Virus record (IMG/VR): IMGVR_UViG_3300031997_000083 | Span: 1 to 20,672 of that record | From: a virus | Reading direction: 5' to 3' (one strand) | DNA: 20,672 nt | Shown: positions 1 to 7,155 of the stretch, in pieces | Position numbering within the stretch: the stretch's first letter is position 1 | Layout: the number at the start of each line of letters is the position of its first letter | The notes under the pieces: model-generated | The model's input: the letters and a program-made list of their open reading frames with translations, nothing else | Told to the model about the DNA's origin: nothing | Database searches by the model: none | Position numbers and translations under genes: made by a program

Positions 1-8
1 CACCGTTC

Positions 9-14
9 TATAAT
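9..14 (+). promoter_or_regulatory. Possible -10 box of head-operon promoter (P1)
   Basis: A perfect TATAAT lies 33 bases upstream of the first gene. Downstream it is followed by an ACGACAGG string (25-32) that also follows the -10 box of the promoter candidate at 12956-12987. The -35 region would lie before the window, so this is only half a promoter. The AGGA at 30-33 is a rather distant ribosome site for the start at 47. Confidence 0.4.
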
Positions 15-46
15 ACTCGACAGAACGACAGGATATTTGTATCCAC

Positions 47-955
47 ATGGCATTTCGGAAAACAGCTGCGGTCGACGTCCTTGGTGTACGATCTGACTCC
101 TCGTGGCAGCGGGTTGCTGCTGCTGGGAAGACCTCGTCGCACTTCATGGAGGACGGGCTTCAGCTGAACCTCGAAGCGATCCTGGACACGGTGGCCGACA
201 CCTACCGGATCTCGCGAGATCCCCGAGACTACCTCCTGATACCTTGTCGGGCTTGCAGTGCGGATCGCCCCAACGAGAACATGGACGGCTGGCGGCGGGA
301 AGAGCTGCTGCGGTTCGATCCAAAGATCGGCCGGCGGGTCTACTCGACCTTCGTGATGAAGCCGCACTTCGTGAACCACAACTCTGCGAACTTCTCCCTG
401 TCGCGGGGTGTTCTCCTCGATGCGCACTACAACGACCAGAACTCGGCTTCCGACGCGGTGAAGCGCGCGGTTTTCGACGCTACCGGCAAGGATGCCTCCC
501 AGGACGAGTTCATTGAGACCCTGATCGCCGCCGACATGTCCAAGGATCCGTACTTGGCTGAGGCCTACAAGAGCGGCTCGGTCTACCGATTCTCGATGGG
601 TTGCGACGTGACGGACACGGAGTGTTCGATTTGCGAAAAGATCGCGTCGAACACCCTCCAGTTCTGCGAGCACGTTCGTGGGAAGCACTCCCGTAGGGCC
701 TACCCCCTCAAGGGAGGCGGGCAGCGCAAGGCTTCGGAGTGGTGCAGGGGCACGATCTTCGCTGAGCTGTCGGCGGTGGACGATCCCGCGGACAAGGATG
801 CTGAGATCCAGGAAGGCCTTCTGCGGATTGCCTCCAACGATCTTTCATTGACAGAGCGCGATCTTTATGAAATCAGTTCGTTTGTGGCTCGGCACGCAAA
901 TCAGATTCCAGAGGCTCTGGCGGGGCTGATTAACTCAGCCCTTTCCAGGAGTTAG
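47..955 (+). CDS. Putative prohead (head maturation) protease
   Basis: A 302-residue protein at the head of the capsid operon, directly before the scaffold. It would cleave scaffold and capsid proteins inside the prohead. Visible signals are a VNHN motif with His111 and an FSMG motif with Ser183, placed as the catalytic His and Ser of herpesvirus-fold phage head proteases. A cysteine cluster follows: CSIC (193-196) and CEH (207-209), a probable zinc site seen in large-myophage versions of this family. The N-terminal ~30 residues and the C-terminal ~70 look like flexible or helical tails. The start ATG at 47 has only a distant AGGA. Gene order (protease, scaffold, capsid) and the motifs support the call; the catalytic assignment is by pattern and is not proven. 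The 3' end is followed after 10 bases by the scaffold gene. Confidence 0.72.
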   Translation: MAFRKTAAVDVLGVRSDSSWQRVAAAGKTSSHFMEDGLQLNLEAILDTVADTYRISRDPRDYLLIPCRACSADRPNENMDGWRREELLRFDPKIGRRVYSTFVMKPHFVNHNSANFSLSRGVLLDAHYNDQNSASDAVKRAVFDATGKDASQDEFIETLIAADMSKDPYLAEAYKSGSVYRFSMGCDVTDTECSICEKIASNTLQFCEHVRGKHSRRAYPLKGGGQRKASEWCRGTIFAELSAVDDPADKDAEIQEGLLRIASNDLSLTERDLYEISSFVARHANQIPEALAGLINSALSRS

Positions 956-965
956 GAGAACGGTA

Positions 966-3182
966 ATGTCGGGACTGACTCAGCGGTTTCAGCTTTTCAA
1001 GACGGTTGCCGATCTCCACAGCCAGGGCAGGGTCAAGCTCTCGAATGAGGAGCAGCGGCTGATCGAGAGAGAGTCGATGGATCTCATCCGGAAGTCGATG
1101 CTGAATCGGACCGCCGAGAAGGCTCCTCCCGGATTCGAGGGTGTGCTCCAGCAGCTGTCGAAGGCCCCCGACGCGGATTCCGCCTACGGCATCATCGTGG
1201 AGTACCTGAAGTCCCAGGGGGACCTCGGTGGGGCTCCCGAGCCGAAGCCCGGCCTGCCCGGCATGGACAAGGGTCCGGGCATGGGCATGGACAAGGGTCC
1301 GGGCATGGGCATGGGCATGGGCATGGACAAGGGCCCAGGCCCCGGTCTCGACATGGACAAGGGTCCGGGCATGGGTATGGGCATGGACAAGGGTCCGGAG
1401 CCGAAGCCCGGTCTCGGGAAAGGCCCGGAGATGGGCGGCGGCATGGGGAAGAGCCCGGATCACGCTCCGGAAGGTCTCGGCGGCGAGCCCGGGATCATGA
1501 AGGGCAAGCCCTCCGAAGGTCCGATGCACGAGAAGACGGAATCCCCTATGGAGGAGGGTATGGAGCACGGTAAGCCGGCTCCGAAGCCCGAAGGTGGTCC
1601 GGCCCCGAAGCCCGAGTCTACCCCCGGCGAGAAGCCCGAGAGCTTCGGTGGTGGCGAGAAGTCCGAGAAGTCCGAGAAGTCCGAGGGTGGTGAGGACAAG
1701 GACGACGACAAGGGCGGCGAGAAGCCCGAGAAGAAGGACGACAAGGGCGAGGACAAGGGCGAGAAGAAGCCCGAGAAGAAGGACGACAAGGGCGAGGCTC
1801 CCAAGAAGGAGCGCGAGGCCCTGCGTCGTCGTGCCCAGGAGCAGGCCGAGCAGTCGAGGATCAAGAATCTCCAGAAGGAGAAGAAGGACTTCGGCAAAGA
1901 GATCACTTCCGACGAGATGGGACTCGAAGCGACGGAGGGTATGCCGATGTCCAACCCAATGCCTCAGGAGCAGACGAACGTCCGCGCGAAGAAGGTGCGC
2001 GTCCACACGACGCCGTCCGGCACCATCGTCGCCAGCCACATCGACTTCGGTCCGATCTTCCACGCCGTCCCGTCGGAAGCGATCCGGGGCAACGCGGAAG
2101 AGCTGCGCCGCCTCGCGAACCGCGTCTACGGCAAGATCGTGTACGAGGGGTTCATGAAGGCCGCGAAGTTCTGCAACGCGAAGATCATCCGTTCGGCCGG
2201 CATCGATGACGGCGTCGAGCTGAACCACGTCGAGACCGTCGAGCCGAAGACCAAGGGCGTCACCGACGGCGCGGAGAACGTGAACCGCGAGAAGCCCGAG
2301 GGCGAGTCGGACTCCTTGACCACGGATGTCGAGGTCGTCACGCGCGAGAAGCCCTCCATCGAGCAGCCGGATGTTCTGGCGGGTCGCCGCAAGGCGCTCG
2401 CCCGCGCTGCGCTCATCAAGATGAAGCGCCGGCAGGGCGGGGACATCCTGGACCAGGCGGAGAACGTCACGAAGGACCACAAGCCGTCCAAGCCCACCTT
2501 CAACACGGGTGACGACGCCGAGACCAACGCGACGGAGCAGCACGGTGCTCCGGAGGGTCGCGTCATCGACGGCGGGGACAACGTGATCCGCAACGCGCAG
2601 ACGCACTTCCAGAAGCTGTACGCTACGCGGATGGCGAAGAAGGTCGCCGCGGAGAAGGAGGCGTTCATCCGCCGGTTCACCCGGGCGATGCGCCTCGCCG
2701 CGACTCGGATGCTGCTCAACCACGAGGAGCACCCGTTCAAGGCCGCCGCGGTCGACGTCCTCGCGGACAACAGCGGCAGCATCGAGTTCTCGGACGGCCA
2801 GCGCTACACGGGCATGGACGTCGCCGCCGCGGTGGAGCTGACGGAGCTGATCGCTGTCGAGGGCCACAAGGCGTTCCTCGACGCCCTGCTCACGAAGGCG
2901 GCCGACCTCATGCAGAAGGATGATCGGTATCTGGCGGATGCCGAGTCCGATCTCGCCAAGCTCGCGCCGGTTTCGGTTTCGGCCGGCCTCGCGGGCTCCA
3001 AAACGTCTTCTTTCCGCAACCGCTCCGTTTCGAAGAGGCGGGCGGCAGTGGAGGGGAATTTCGAAGTCACGCATGGGACCCCTGCAACCGGTCCTGAAAT
3101 TTCAAAAACAGCTGATCTGCGCGGAGCCCTCGGCGGCGGCACTCTCCTGGGTCGTAGGCTGGAGAGATTGGGCCGTGGGTAG
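966..3182 (+). CDS. Putative prohead scaffold / core protein, low complexity
   Basis: A 738-residue protein with AGGAG (954-958) before its start. Residues ~1-90 are helical. Residues ~98-150 carry five MDKGP units joined by Gly-Met runs. Residues ~200-285 are a highly charged Lys/Glu/Asp/Pro tract. About 290-330 is a basic helix, and the rest is mostly helical with short degenerate DxAENV-type repeats at about 434, 454, 496 and 535. There are no enzyme motifs. Its position between a head protease and the major capsid protein, its high charge and its low complexity fit an internal scaffold that is degraded or expelled during maturation. It is longer than most phage scaffolds, so it may also carry a packaged inner-capsid domain. 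The C-terminal ~60 residues use less biased codons than the middle. Assignment rests on context and composition. Confidence 0.65.
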   Translation: MSGLTQRFQLFKTVADLHSQGRVKLSNEEQRLIERESMDLIRKSMLNRTAEKAPPGFEGVLQQLSKAPDADSAYGIIVEYLKSQGDLGGAPEPKPGLPGMDKGPGMGMDKGPGMGMGMGMDKGPGPGLDMDKGPGMGMGMDKGPEPKPGLGKGPEMGGGMGKSPDHAPEGLGGEPGIMKGKPSEGPMHEKTESPMEEGMEHGKPAPKPEGGPAPKPESTPGEKPESFGGGEKSEKSEKSEGGEDKDDDKGGEKPEKKDDKGEDKGEKKPEKKDDKGEAPKKEREALRRRAQEQAEQSRIKNLQKEKKDFGKEITSDEMGLEATEGMPMSNPMPQEQTNVRAKKVRVHTTPSGTIVASHIDFGPIFHAVPSEAIRGNAEELRRLANRVYGKIVYEGFMKAAKFCNAKIIRSAGIDDGVELNHVETVEPKTKGVTDGAENVNREKPEGESDSLTTDVEVVTREKPSIEQPDVLAGRRKALARAALIKMKRRQGGDILDQAENVTKDHKPSKPTFNTGDDAETNATEQHGAPEGRVIDGGDNVIRNAQTHFQKLYATRMAKKVAAEKEAFIRRFTRAMRLAATRMLLNHEEHPFKAAAVDVLADNSGSIEFSDGQRYTGMDVAAAVELTELIAVEGHKAFLDALLTKAADLMQKDDRYLADAESDLAKLAPVSVSAGLAGSKTSSFRNRSVSKRRAAVEGNFEVTHGTPATGPEISKTADLRGALGGGTLLGRRLERLGRG
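1262..1398 (+). repeat. Degenerate tandem repeat encoding MDKGP/GMGM units
   Basis: Five copies of ATGGACAAGGG(T/C)CC alternate with GGCATG runs inside the scaffold gene. The copies are nearly identical at the DNA level, so the array probably expands and contracts by slippage or recombination. All spacings keep the reading frame. Confidence 0.85.
1721..1796 (+). repeat. Two perfect 31-bp direct repeats in scaffold gene
   Basis: Copies at 1721-1751 and 1766-1796 are identical over 31 bases and offset by 45 bases, a multiple of three. They encode the charged unit KPEKKDDKGE twice. The region around them is made of shorter GAGAAG/GACAAG units. Confidence 0.85.
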
Positions 3183-3219
3183 CGCAGTGAGGCAACAGAG
3201 CGAGAAAGAGGGTTAGAAA

Positions 3220-4011
3220 ATGGTATTTTCACCTCGGATGGACGCATTCAGAGTCAGTACCCGCGCGATGGGTATCGACCTGATGCGTTCGGTCTACACT
3301 CGCAACCTGGGCACGTACGTCGCTGCCATCGGGACCACATTTCGAGCTGGGATGCTCGTTCAGTTGAACGCAGCCCAAGAGATCGAGATCTGTGGAAACG
3401 GCGGCGCGACGAACCCGTTCGGGTTCGCGAAGTACAACAAGACGAGCACGCTGTGGGCGGCGGTCGTCGGAGAGCAGATCCAGCTGGTCGGTGTCCTGCC
3501 GACCAACCTGGCCCACGCCAACCTCTGGTCGGCGGCGGGCGGTGTCGGCGGCGTGCGCGTGTTCAACCTGAGCACGGGCGCGGCCTACATCGAAGGCGCG
3601 CTCAACGACTACACCGTCACCTACATCAACGGCCAGGTCCAGCGGACGGCCGGCTCCACCATCCCGGCGGGCGCGTACGTCGGCGTCACCTACCAGTACG
3701 AGGTGACCCAGAGCGAGATGAAGTTCGAGGGGCGCAACTTCTGGAACTTCACCGACGACGTCTCCATCCAGGACAACAAGATCACGGTCATCAACGACTG
3801 GTCGCTGATCTTCACCACCCAGTACGATGCCTCGCGGACCTACGCCGTGAATCAGCCTCTGTACGCGGGTGACTCTGCGAACCTCCTCCAGGGCTTTGTG
3901 TCCAACGACGGCGCGCTCGGCACTCCGTACGTTGGTCGTGTCTTCCAACTCCCGACCGCCGCGGACCCGTTCATGGGTGTGCAGTACGCTGGCGGCAGGA
4001 CTGCGCCGTAA
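3220..4011 (+). CDS. Virion structural protein, possible capsid decoration/head protein
   Basis: A 263-residue protein, ATG start with AGAGGG 7 bases upstream. It is Gly/Ala/Thr/Asn-rich and poor in charge, with alternating hydrophobic residues typical of beta proteins. A segment at about 45-95 (GM-x-VQLN, then NPFGFAKYN, then a V-x-E/Q hydrophobic strand) resembles the layout of small phage head-decoration domains. I do not recognise a precise family. It sits between scaffold and major capsid, with strongly biased codons like the capsid gene, so high expression as a capsid-surface or auxiliary capsid protein is likely. It could also be a minor capsid or vertex protein. It has no signal peptide or membrane segment. 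Confidence 0.5.
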   Translation: MVFSPRMDAFRVSTRAMGIDLMRSVYTRNLGTYVAAIGTTFRAGMLVQLNAAQEIEICGNGGATNPFGFAKYNKTSTLWAAVVGEQIQLVGVLPTNLAHANLWSAAGGVGGVRVFNLSTGAAYIEGALNDYTVTYINGQVQRTAGSTIPAGAYVGVTYQYEVTQSEMKFEGRNFWNFTDDVSIQDNKITVINDWSLIFTTQYDASRTYAVNQPLYAGDSANLLQGFVSNDGALGTPYVGRVFQLPTAADPFMGVQYAGGRTAP

Positions 4012-4027
4012 AGAAAGGAGCGGAAAA

Positions 4028-5263
4028 ATGACGAATCCATATCGTTCGATCAGTTCGGATCGCCGTCCCGTCTCCGCGCAGTCGGCTCGGAGAGCGGAAG
4101 GCAGCGCCCAGACCCCGCAGTCCAAGGGCATGGCGGTTCGGCCGAAGGGGAGGTTCGCCTCCCGCCAGGACGAGCGCCTGTTCGAGGGCAACGGCACGTT
4201 CAACCCGCAGCGGCACGATGCCCACTCGACGCGGCACGCGACGAAGGATCGTACCGACCGGCGCATGTTCGACAAGCGCGGTGAGGTCAACGCCTGGGAT
4301 CGCCGGGACGTCCTCACCCAGATCAACGAGCTGATGAACGGCGTGACCAAGCGCAACGCGAAGGCCCTGTCGTTCTACAAGCCCGAGACCGAGTCGAACA
4401 TCTCCAAAGAGGCCCGGCGCGACATCCTCGCGGCGGCTCTCACCGACCCGACCAACCAGGGGTTCCACCTGGTCGGCCAGGAGCTGGCGCTCCCGATCAA
4501 GGTCATCCTCGACTACGAGGGGTTCGCGCGGAAGGTGTACCGCGTGCGGAAGCTGGCGCAGGCCGAGCTGTTCCGCATCCCGGTGGACATCCGTTCGACG
4601 GCCTGGGTGGTCGGTCAGGACGGCCAGAGCAACGAGTCCCGGATCAAGACGAAGTGGATCACTCCGCCGGAGTGGAAGGTCACTTCGTTCCCGTCGGTCG
4701 ACATCATGGACATCTACCAGATGAACTTCGATGTCCTCGACAGGGCCCAGGACACCGCGCGGCAGGAGATCGAGCTGAAAGAGGACCAGGCCGCCGTCGG
4801 CCTCATCGACGAGGCGGCGCAGACGATCAACGCCGTGACCACGTTCGCCACGCTGGGCATCGGCGCGTTCGAGGACGTTCGCTTCCAGGTGGAGCGGCAC
4901 CGGCTCATGGTCGAGAACTTCCTCATCAGCCGTTCCGAGCTGAGCGACATCGTGAAGACGATGTCGGCGGCAGTCGACCCGGTGACCGAGCGCGAGCTGA
5001 TCCTCGCCGGCTACATCGGCAACGTGCTCAACGCGCAGATCCTGACCGCGGCCGGCACGGGCGTCGAGGAAGTCATCCCTCCGGGGACCTTCTACGCGAC
5101 GACCGGCGCTGACTACATGGGCGAGATGGGCATCCGCATCGAGCTGTTCTCCGAGCCGTACAACAAGTACAGCCACCAGGAGACGGTGAAGGGCTGGGCG
5201 TTCATCGAGATGGTCGGCTTCGGCATCGCGAACGCTCGCGCCTGCGCGAAGGGGATGAAGTAG
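4028..5263 (+). CDS. Major capsid protein (HK97-fold type)
   Basis: A 411-residue protein. The chosen ATG at 4028 has AAAGGAG 7 bases upstream; the frame is open further upstream, but that part overlaps the previous gene and lacks a ribosome site. Residues 1-80 are basic, Arg/Ser/Gln-rich and probably disordered, as in capsid proteins whose N-terminal arm is removed by the head protease. From ~95 on it alternates helices and strands: a long helix near 240-290, then a VIPPGTFYATTG segment and a C-terminal GWAFIEMVGFGIANA strand pair, which fit the P-domain/A-domain end of HK97-fold proteins. Length, position after protease and scaffold, strong codon bias and the following terminator all fit the major capsid protein. 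Confidence 0.82.
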   Translation: MTNPYRSISSDRRPVSAQSARRAEGSAQTPQSKGMAVRPKGRFASRQDERLFEGNGTFNPQRHDAHSTRHATKDRTDRRMFDKRGEVNAWDRRDVLTQINELMNGVTKRNAKALSFYKPETESNISKEARRDILAAALTDPTNQGFHLVGQELALPIKVILDYEGFARKVYRVRKLAQAELFRIPVDIRSTAWVVGQDGQSNESRIKTKWITPPEWKVTSFPSVDIMDIYQMNFDVLDRAQDTARQEIELKEDQAAVGLIDEAAQTINAVTTFATLGIGAFEDVRFQVERHRLMVENFLISRSELSDIVKTMSAAVDPVTERELILAGYIGNVLNAQILTAAGTGVEEVIPPGTFYATTGADYMGEMGIRIELFSEPYNKYSHQETVKGWAFIEMVGFGIANARACAKGMK

Positions 5264-5277
5264 TTCATCCGTGGAGA

Positions 5278-5308
5278 GGGCCCCGGGGAATCACCTTTCC
5301 CGGGGCCC
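5278..5308 (+). terminator. Strong GC-rich hairpin terminator after capsid gene
   Basis: A 13-bp stem (5278-5290 with 5296-5308, one G-T pair) encloses the loop TCACC. Ten consecutive G-C pairs make it very stable. Only AAACCACTTAA follows, so there is no U-tract. It starts 15 bases after the capsid stop codon and would end transcripts of the head operon or protect their 3' ends. Confidence 0.75.
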
Positions 5309-5320
5309 AAACCACTTAAC

Positions 5321-5351
5321 CCCGCTGCGGCGGGAGATGGAGCGAAAGCTC
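5321..5351 (+). other. Two small hairpins in leader before 5374 gene
   Basis: CCCGC-TGCG-GCGGG (5321-5334) and GAGC-GAAA-GCTC (5340-5351, GNRA tetraloop) lie between the terminator and the next start. They may structure the leader RNA. No promoter is recognisable in 5309-5373, so this gene may depend on read-through. Confidence 0.4.
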
Positions 5352-5373
5352 TGGCACACCTGAGAGTTCATGG

Positions 5374-6216
5374 ATGTACCGTACAACAGGATCAGTCCCC
5401 GTTCTGGGTCGTAACGACGAGATCCTGTCGTACACGCATCCCGCCAGAGCAAGAAAATTGGTGGACTCAGGAAGGGCGCGAGTGGCAAACCGCGACCCTT
5501 TCATAATCAAACTGGCGAGAGATCCCAGGGAGGCTAACATGGAAGCAACATCGAGAGTTCCAGTCATCACCAACTTCACGGAGTATTTCCGTGAGGAGCG
5601 GGACGTGTACGTCCAGAACAAGAGCAACACGCAGGTGTCTCTCCAGTTCGAGACGTCGCCGGGTCGTGTCGACTCGCTGCTGATCCCGCGCGACAAGAAG
5701 CCGCTGAACCTCACGCAGATGGTGCCGTTCAAGGCCATCAAGGAGTCGGTCGATCTGCGCAAGATGGTGAACCGGCAGCCGCCGGTTCTCGTCCTCCTCA
5801 CCGAGGAAGAGTACCTCGCGTACTACCAGCTGATCGCGCAGGCGGACAATGCCCCCATCGACAAGGTCATCGCGGAGGCTCAGCAGTACCAGAGGGACCT
5901 CCAGGACAAGCGCGTCTTCACAGCGCCCGAGCCCCGCGGTCGGAAGACTCTGGAGGACACGGCCGAGGATCGGAAGGACGAGCCGGCGGACCCGCAGGAC
6001 AAGGTTACCGCGCGTATCGTGGGCATCTGTAACTCGGTCGGCGACGACGTCTCCGAGAAGGATCGTCTCGCGGCGGGCCCCATGCTGGAGGAGATCAAGG
6101 ACCTCGACGCCGGGCAGCCGCTCACGCGGGCGGACTTGGAGTACATCCAGGGCCACGGCTTCTACAAGAGCGTCAAGAACTGGGCGTTGACGACCCACGC
6201 AGAGCGCTGGAGCTAG
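5374..6216 (+). CDS. Virion-type protein with IscB-like RRXRR/PLMP N-terminal motif
   Basis: A 280-residue reading frame. Residues 8-47 match the RRXRR (PLMP) N-terminal pattern of IscB-family proteins: a VPVLGRNDEIL strand, HPARARKL (22-29), SGRARV (32-37) and DPFIIKL (41-47). No RuvC or HNH nuclease part follows. From Met56 (5539) the protein changes to a beta-rich domain (about 60-120) and then a charged helical tail (145-280), with strongly biased codons like a structural gene. The 5539 ATG has a good AGGGAGG site 5 bases upstream, while the 5374 ATG has only a weak GAGAG. Two products (280 and 225 residues) are therefore possible. Codons in the first 55 residues are less biased (AGA, AGG, TTG, TCA), which suggests a different origin or weak expression. 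The role of the main domain is unknown; it is probably a head or neck protein. Confidence 0.6.
   Translation: MYRTTGSVPVLGRNDEILSYTHPARARKLVDSGRARVANRDPFIIKLARDPREANMEATSRVPVITNFTEYFREERDVYVQNKSNTQVSLQFETSPGRVDSLLIPRDKKPLNLTQMVPFKAIKESVDLRKMVNRQPPVLVLLTEEEYLAYYQLIAQADNAPIDKVIAEAQQYQRDLQDKRVFTAPEPRGRKTLEDTAEDRKDEPADPQDKVTARIVGICNSVGDDVSEKDRLAAGPMLEEIKDLDAGQPLTRADLEYIQGHGFYKSVKNWALTTHAERWS
5527..5541 (+). promoter_or_regulatory. Internal ribosome site and alternative start ATG 5539
   Basis: AGGGAGG (5527-5533) stands 5 bases before an in-frame ATG at 5539. It is much stronger than the site at the 5374 start. The next ~15 codons are A/T-richer, as at other gene starts in this window, which supports initiation here. 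Confidence 0.6.
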
Positions 6217-6236
6217 TTCTTCGGCCCTCTTCACAC

Positions 6237-6268
6237 TTTAAAAAATCGAAGTCGTTTCGTGGTACTCT
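6237..6268 (+). promoter_or_regulatory. Promoter P2 (TTTAAAAAATC block with TACTCT box)
   Basis: The 11-mer TTTAAAAAATC (6237-6247) is followed by GGTACTCT (6261-6268) with the -10-like TACTCT at 6263. The same 11-mer at the same distance from GGTA occurs at 12956. It sits in the 89-base gap 6217-6305, 38 bases before the 6306 start. The recurrence in the only two sizeable intergenic gaps that precede long operons supports a phage promoter. Confidence 0.65.
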
Positions 6269-6305
6269 GAGACAGACGGGACTCGTCTACTTTGCGAGGT
6301 GATTC

Positions 6306-6761
6306 ATGGGTAGAATGCGGCATAGGGTGGTTGAGGTCGAGCTGGCGGACGGAGAAGAAATCCGCATCACGGATGCTCCCAACAGCGACCCCCTGAGGAA
6401 CCTGACCATCACGGTGGCCCCTCTGTACGACGGGCCCCTCGTTCCCGCTGGCGGCGGCAACGTCGTGTGCAAGATCTTCTACGGGGGAGGCTACGCCCAG
6501 CCGGCCGCGGTGTTCGGGCCGAACTACGAGACGGGCGTCCAGCAGGGCGGTGTCGTGAACCTCGCGTCAGCGTCCGCCCTTCCGCGTCGGATCTACACGG
6601 ACACGGGCATCTGCACTCCGGACCGGTGGAGGGACGGCACCACGGTCCGCGAGGATGCGAACCTCGCGAGGGCACTGCATCTGTACAACAACACAGGCGG
6701 CGGCGGTACTTTGCGCTGCAAGGTCATGTTCGACTCCGAGGAGCTGAACGAGGCCACCTAA
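6306..6761 (+). CDS. Small beta-rich protein of unknown function, first gene after P2
   Basis: A 151-residue protein whose ATG is preceded by GAGGT 5 bases upstream. It has alternating hydrophobic strands, several Gly runs (AGGG, YGGGY, TGGGG) and two Cys residues. There is no signal peptide, membrane segment or known motif. It is the first gene behind promoter P2 and ends 10 bases before the holin-like gene. Its strand-rich composition and its place between capsid and neck genes suggest a virion protein, but I do not recognise the family. Confidence 0.55.
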   Translation: MGRMRHRVVEVELADGEEIRITDAPNSDPLRNLTITVAPLYDGPLVPAGGGNVVCKIFYGGGYAQPAAVFGPNYETGVQQGGVVNLASASALPRRIYTDTGICTPDRWRDGTTVREDANLARALHLYNNTGGGGTLRCKVMFDSEELNEAT

Positions 6762-6771
6762 GGAGGGTTCC

Positions 6772-7155
6772 ATGGAAGACATTCTCAACCTCTTGATCGA
6801 GTACGGTCCTTACGTCGCGCTGGCGGTCATCGTCGCCGGAATCGTGCAGTCCTTGAAGCTCGCCTTCAAGAAGTTCTTTCTTCAGATGCCTCTCGGGATG
6901 AGGATCCTGCCGTTTCTCCCGCTGATGCTGGGCATGATCGGTGGGCTTCTTCTCCCGCAGGAGACTCTCGCTTCGAAGCTGATGGTCGGTGGCGCGTTGG
7001 GGACGTTGTCCTCGGTGATCTACGGTGCCATCACACGCACGTTCGTGAGCAACAACACCTTGCGGCAGAAGATCGAGATGAAGACCGGCAACGCGGCATC
7101 CACTTCGGTAGAGGCTATGGAGCCCCCGGCAGGCCCTGAGGGCGAAGTGAAATGA
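6772..7155 (+). CDS. Small membrane protein, holin-like
   Basis: A 127-residue protein with AGGAGGG 4 bases before the ATG. Three hydrophobic segments are visible at about 8-28, 45-61 and 67-88, joined by short basic loops (KLAFKK, then the hydrophilic region from 89 on). The C-terminal ~38 residues are polar. Size, membrane spans and the two coiled-coil membrane-associated neighbours fit a holin, which would form the inner-membrane hole for lysis. No endolysin gene lies nearby, so this is only a candidate. It could instead be another phage membrane protein. It overlaps the next gene by ATGA, which indicates translational coupling. Confidence 0.5.
   Translation: MEDILNLLIEYGPYVALAVIVAGIVQSLKLAFKKFFLQMPLGMRILPFLPLMLGMIGGLLLPQETLASKLMVGGALGTLSSVIYGAITRTFVSNNTLRQKIEMKTGNAASTSVEAMEPPAGPEGEVK

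Noticed and set aside
1262-1398. CRISPR-like repeat array
   Set aside because: The repeats are in-frame coding units of unequal spacing within a structural gene and have no unique spacers.
930-3074. A long open frame on the minus strand opposite the scaffold (about 714 codons), rich in Leu/Val/His
   Set aside because: It is the complement of the low-complexity GC-rich scaffold gene. Its repeats are just the reverse of the scaffold repeats, and no independent signal supports it.
3869-4027. Upstream extension of the capsid gene from an earlier ATG at 3869
   Set aside because: It overlaps the previous gene by over 140 bases in another frame and has no ribosome site, while ATG 4028 has AAAGGAG at good spacing.
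5309-5373. An omega-RNA-like guide RNA upstream of the IscB-like motif
   Set aside because: Only 65 bases are available between the terminator and the start, too short for known omega RNAs, and there is no nuclease domain in the gene.
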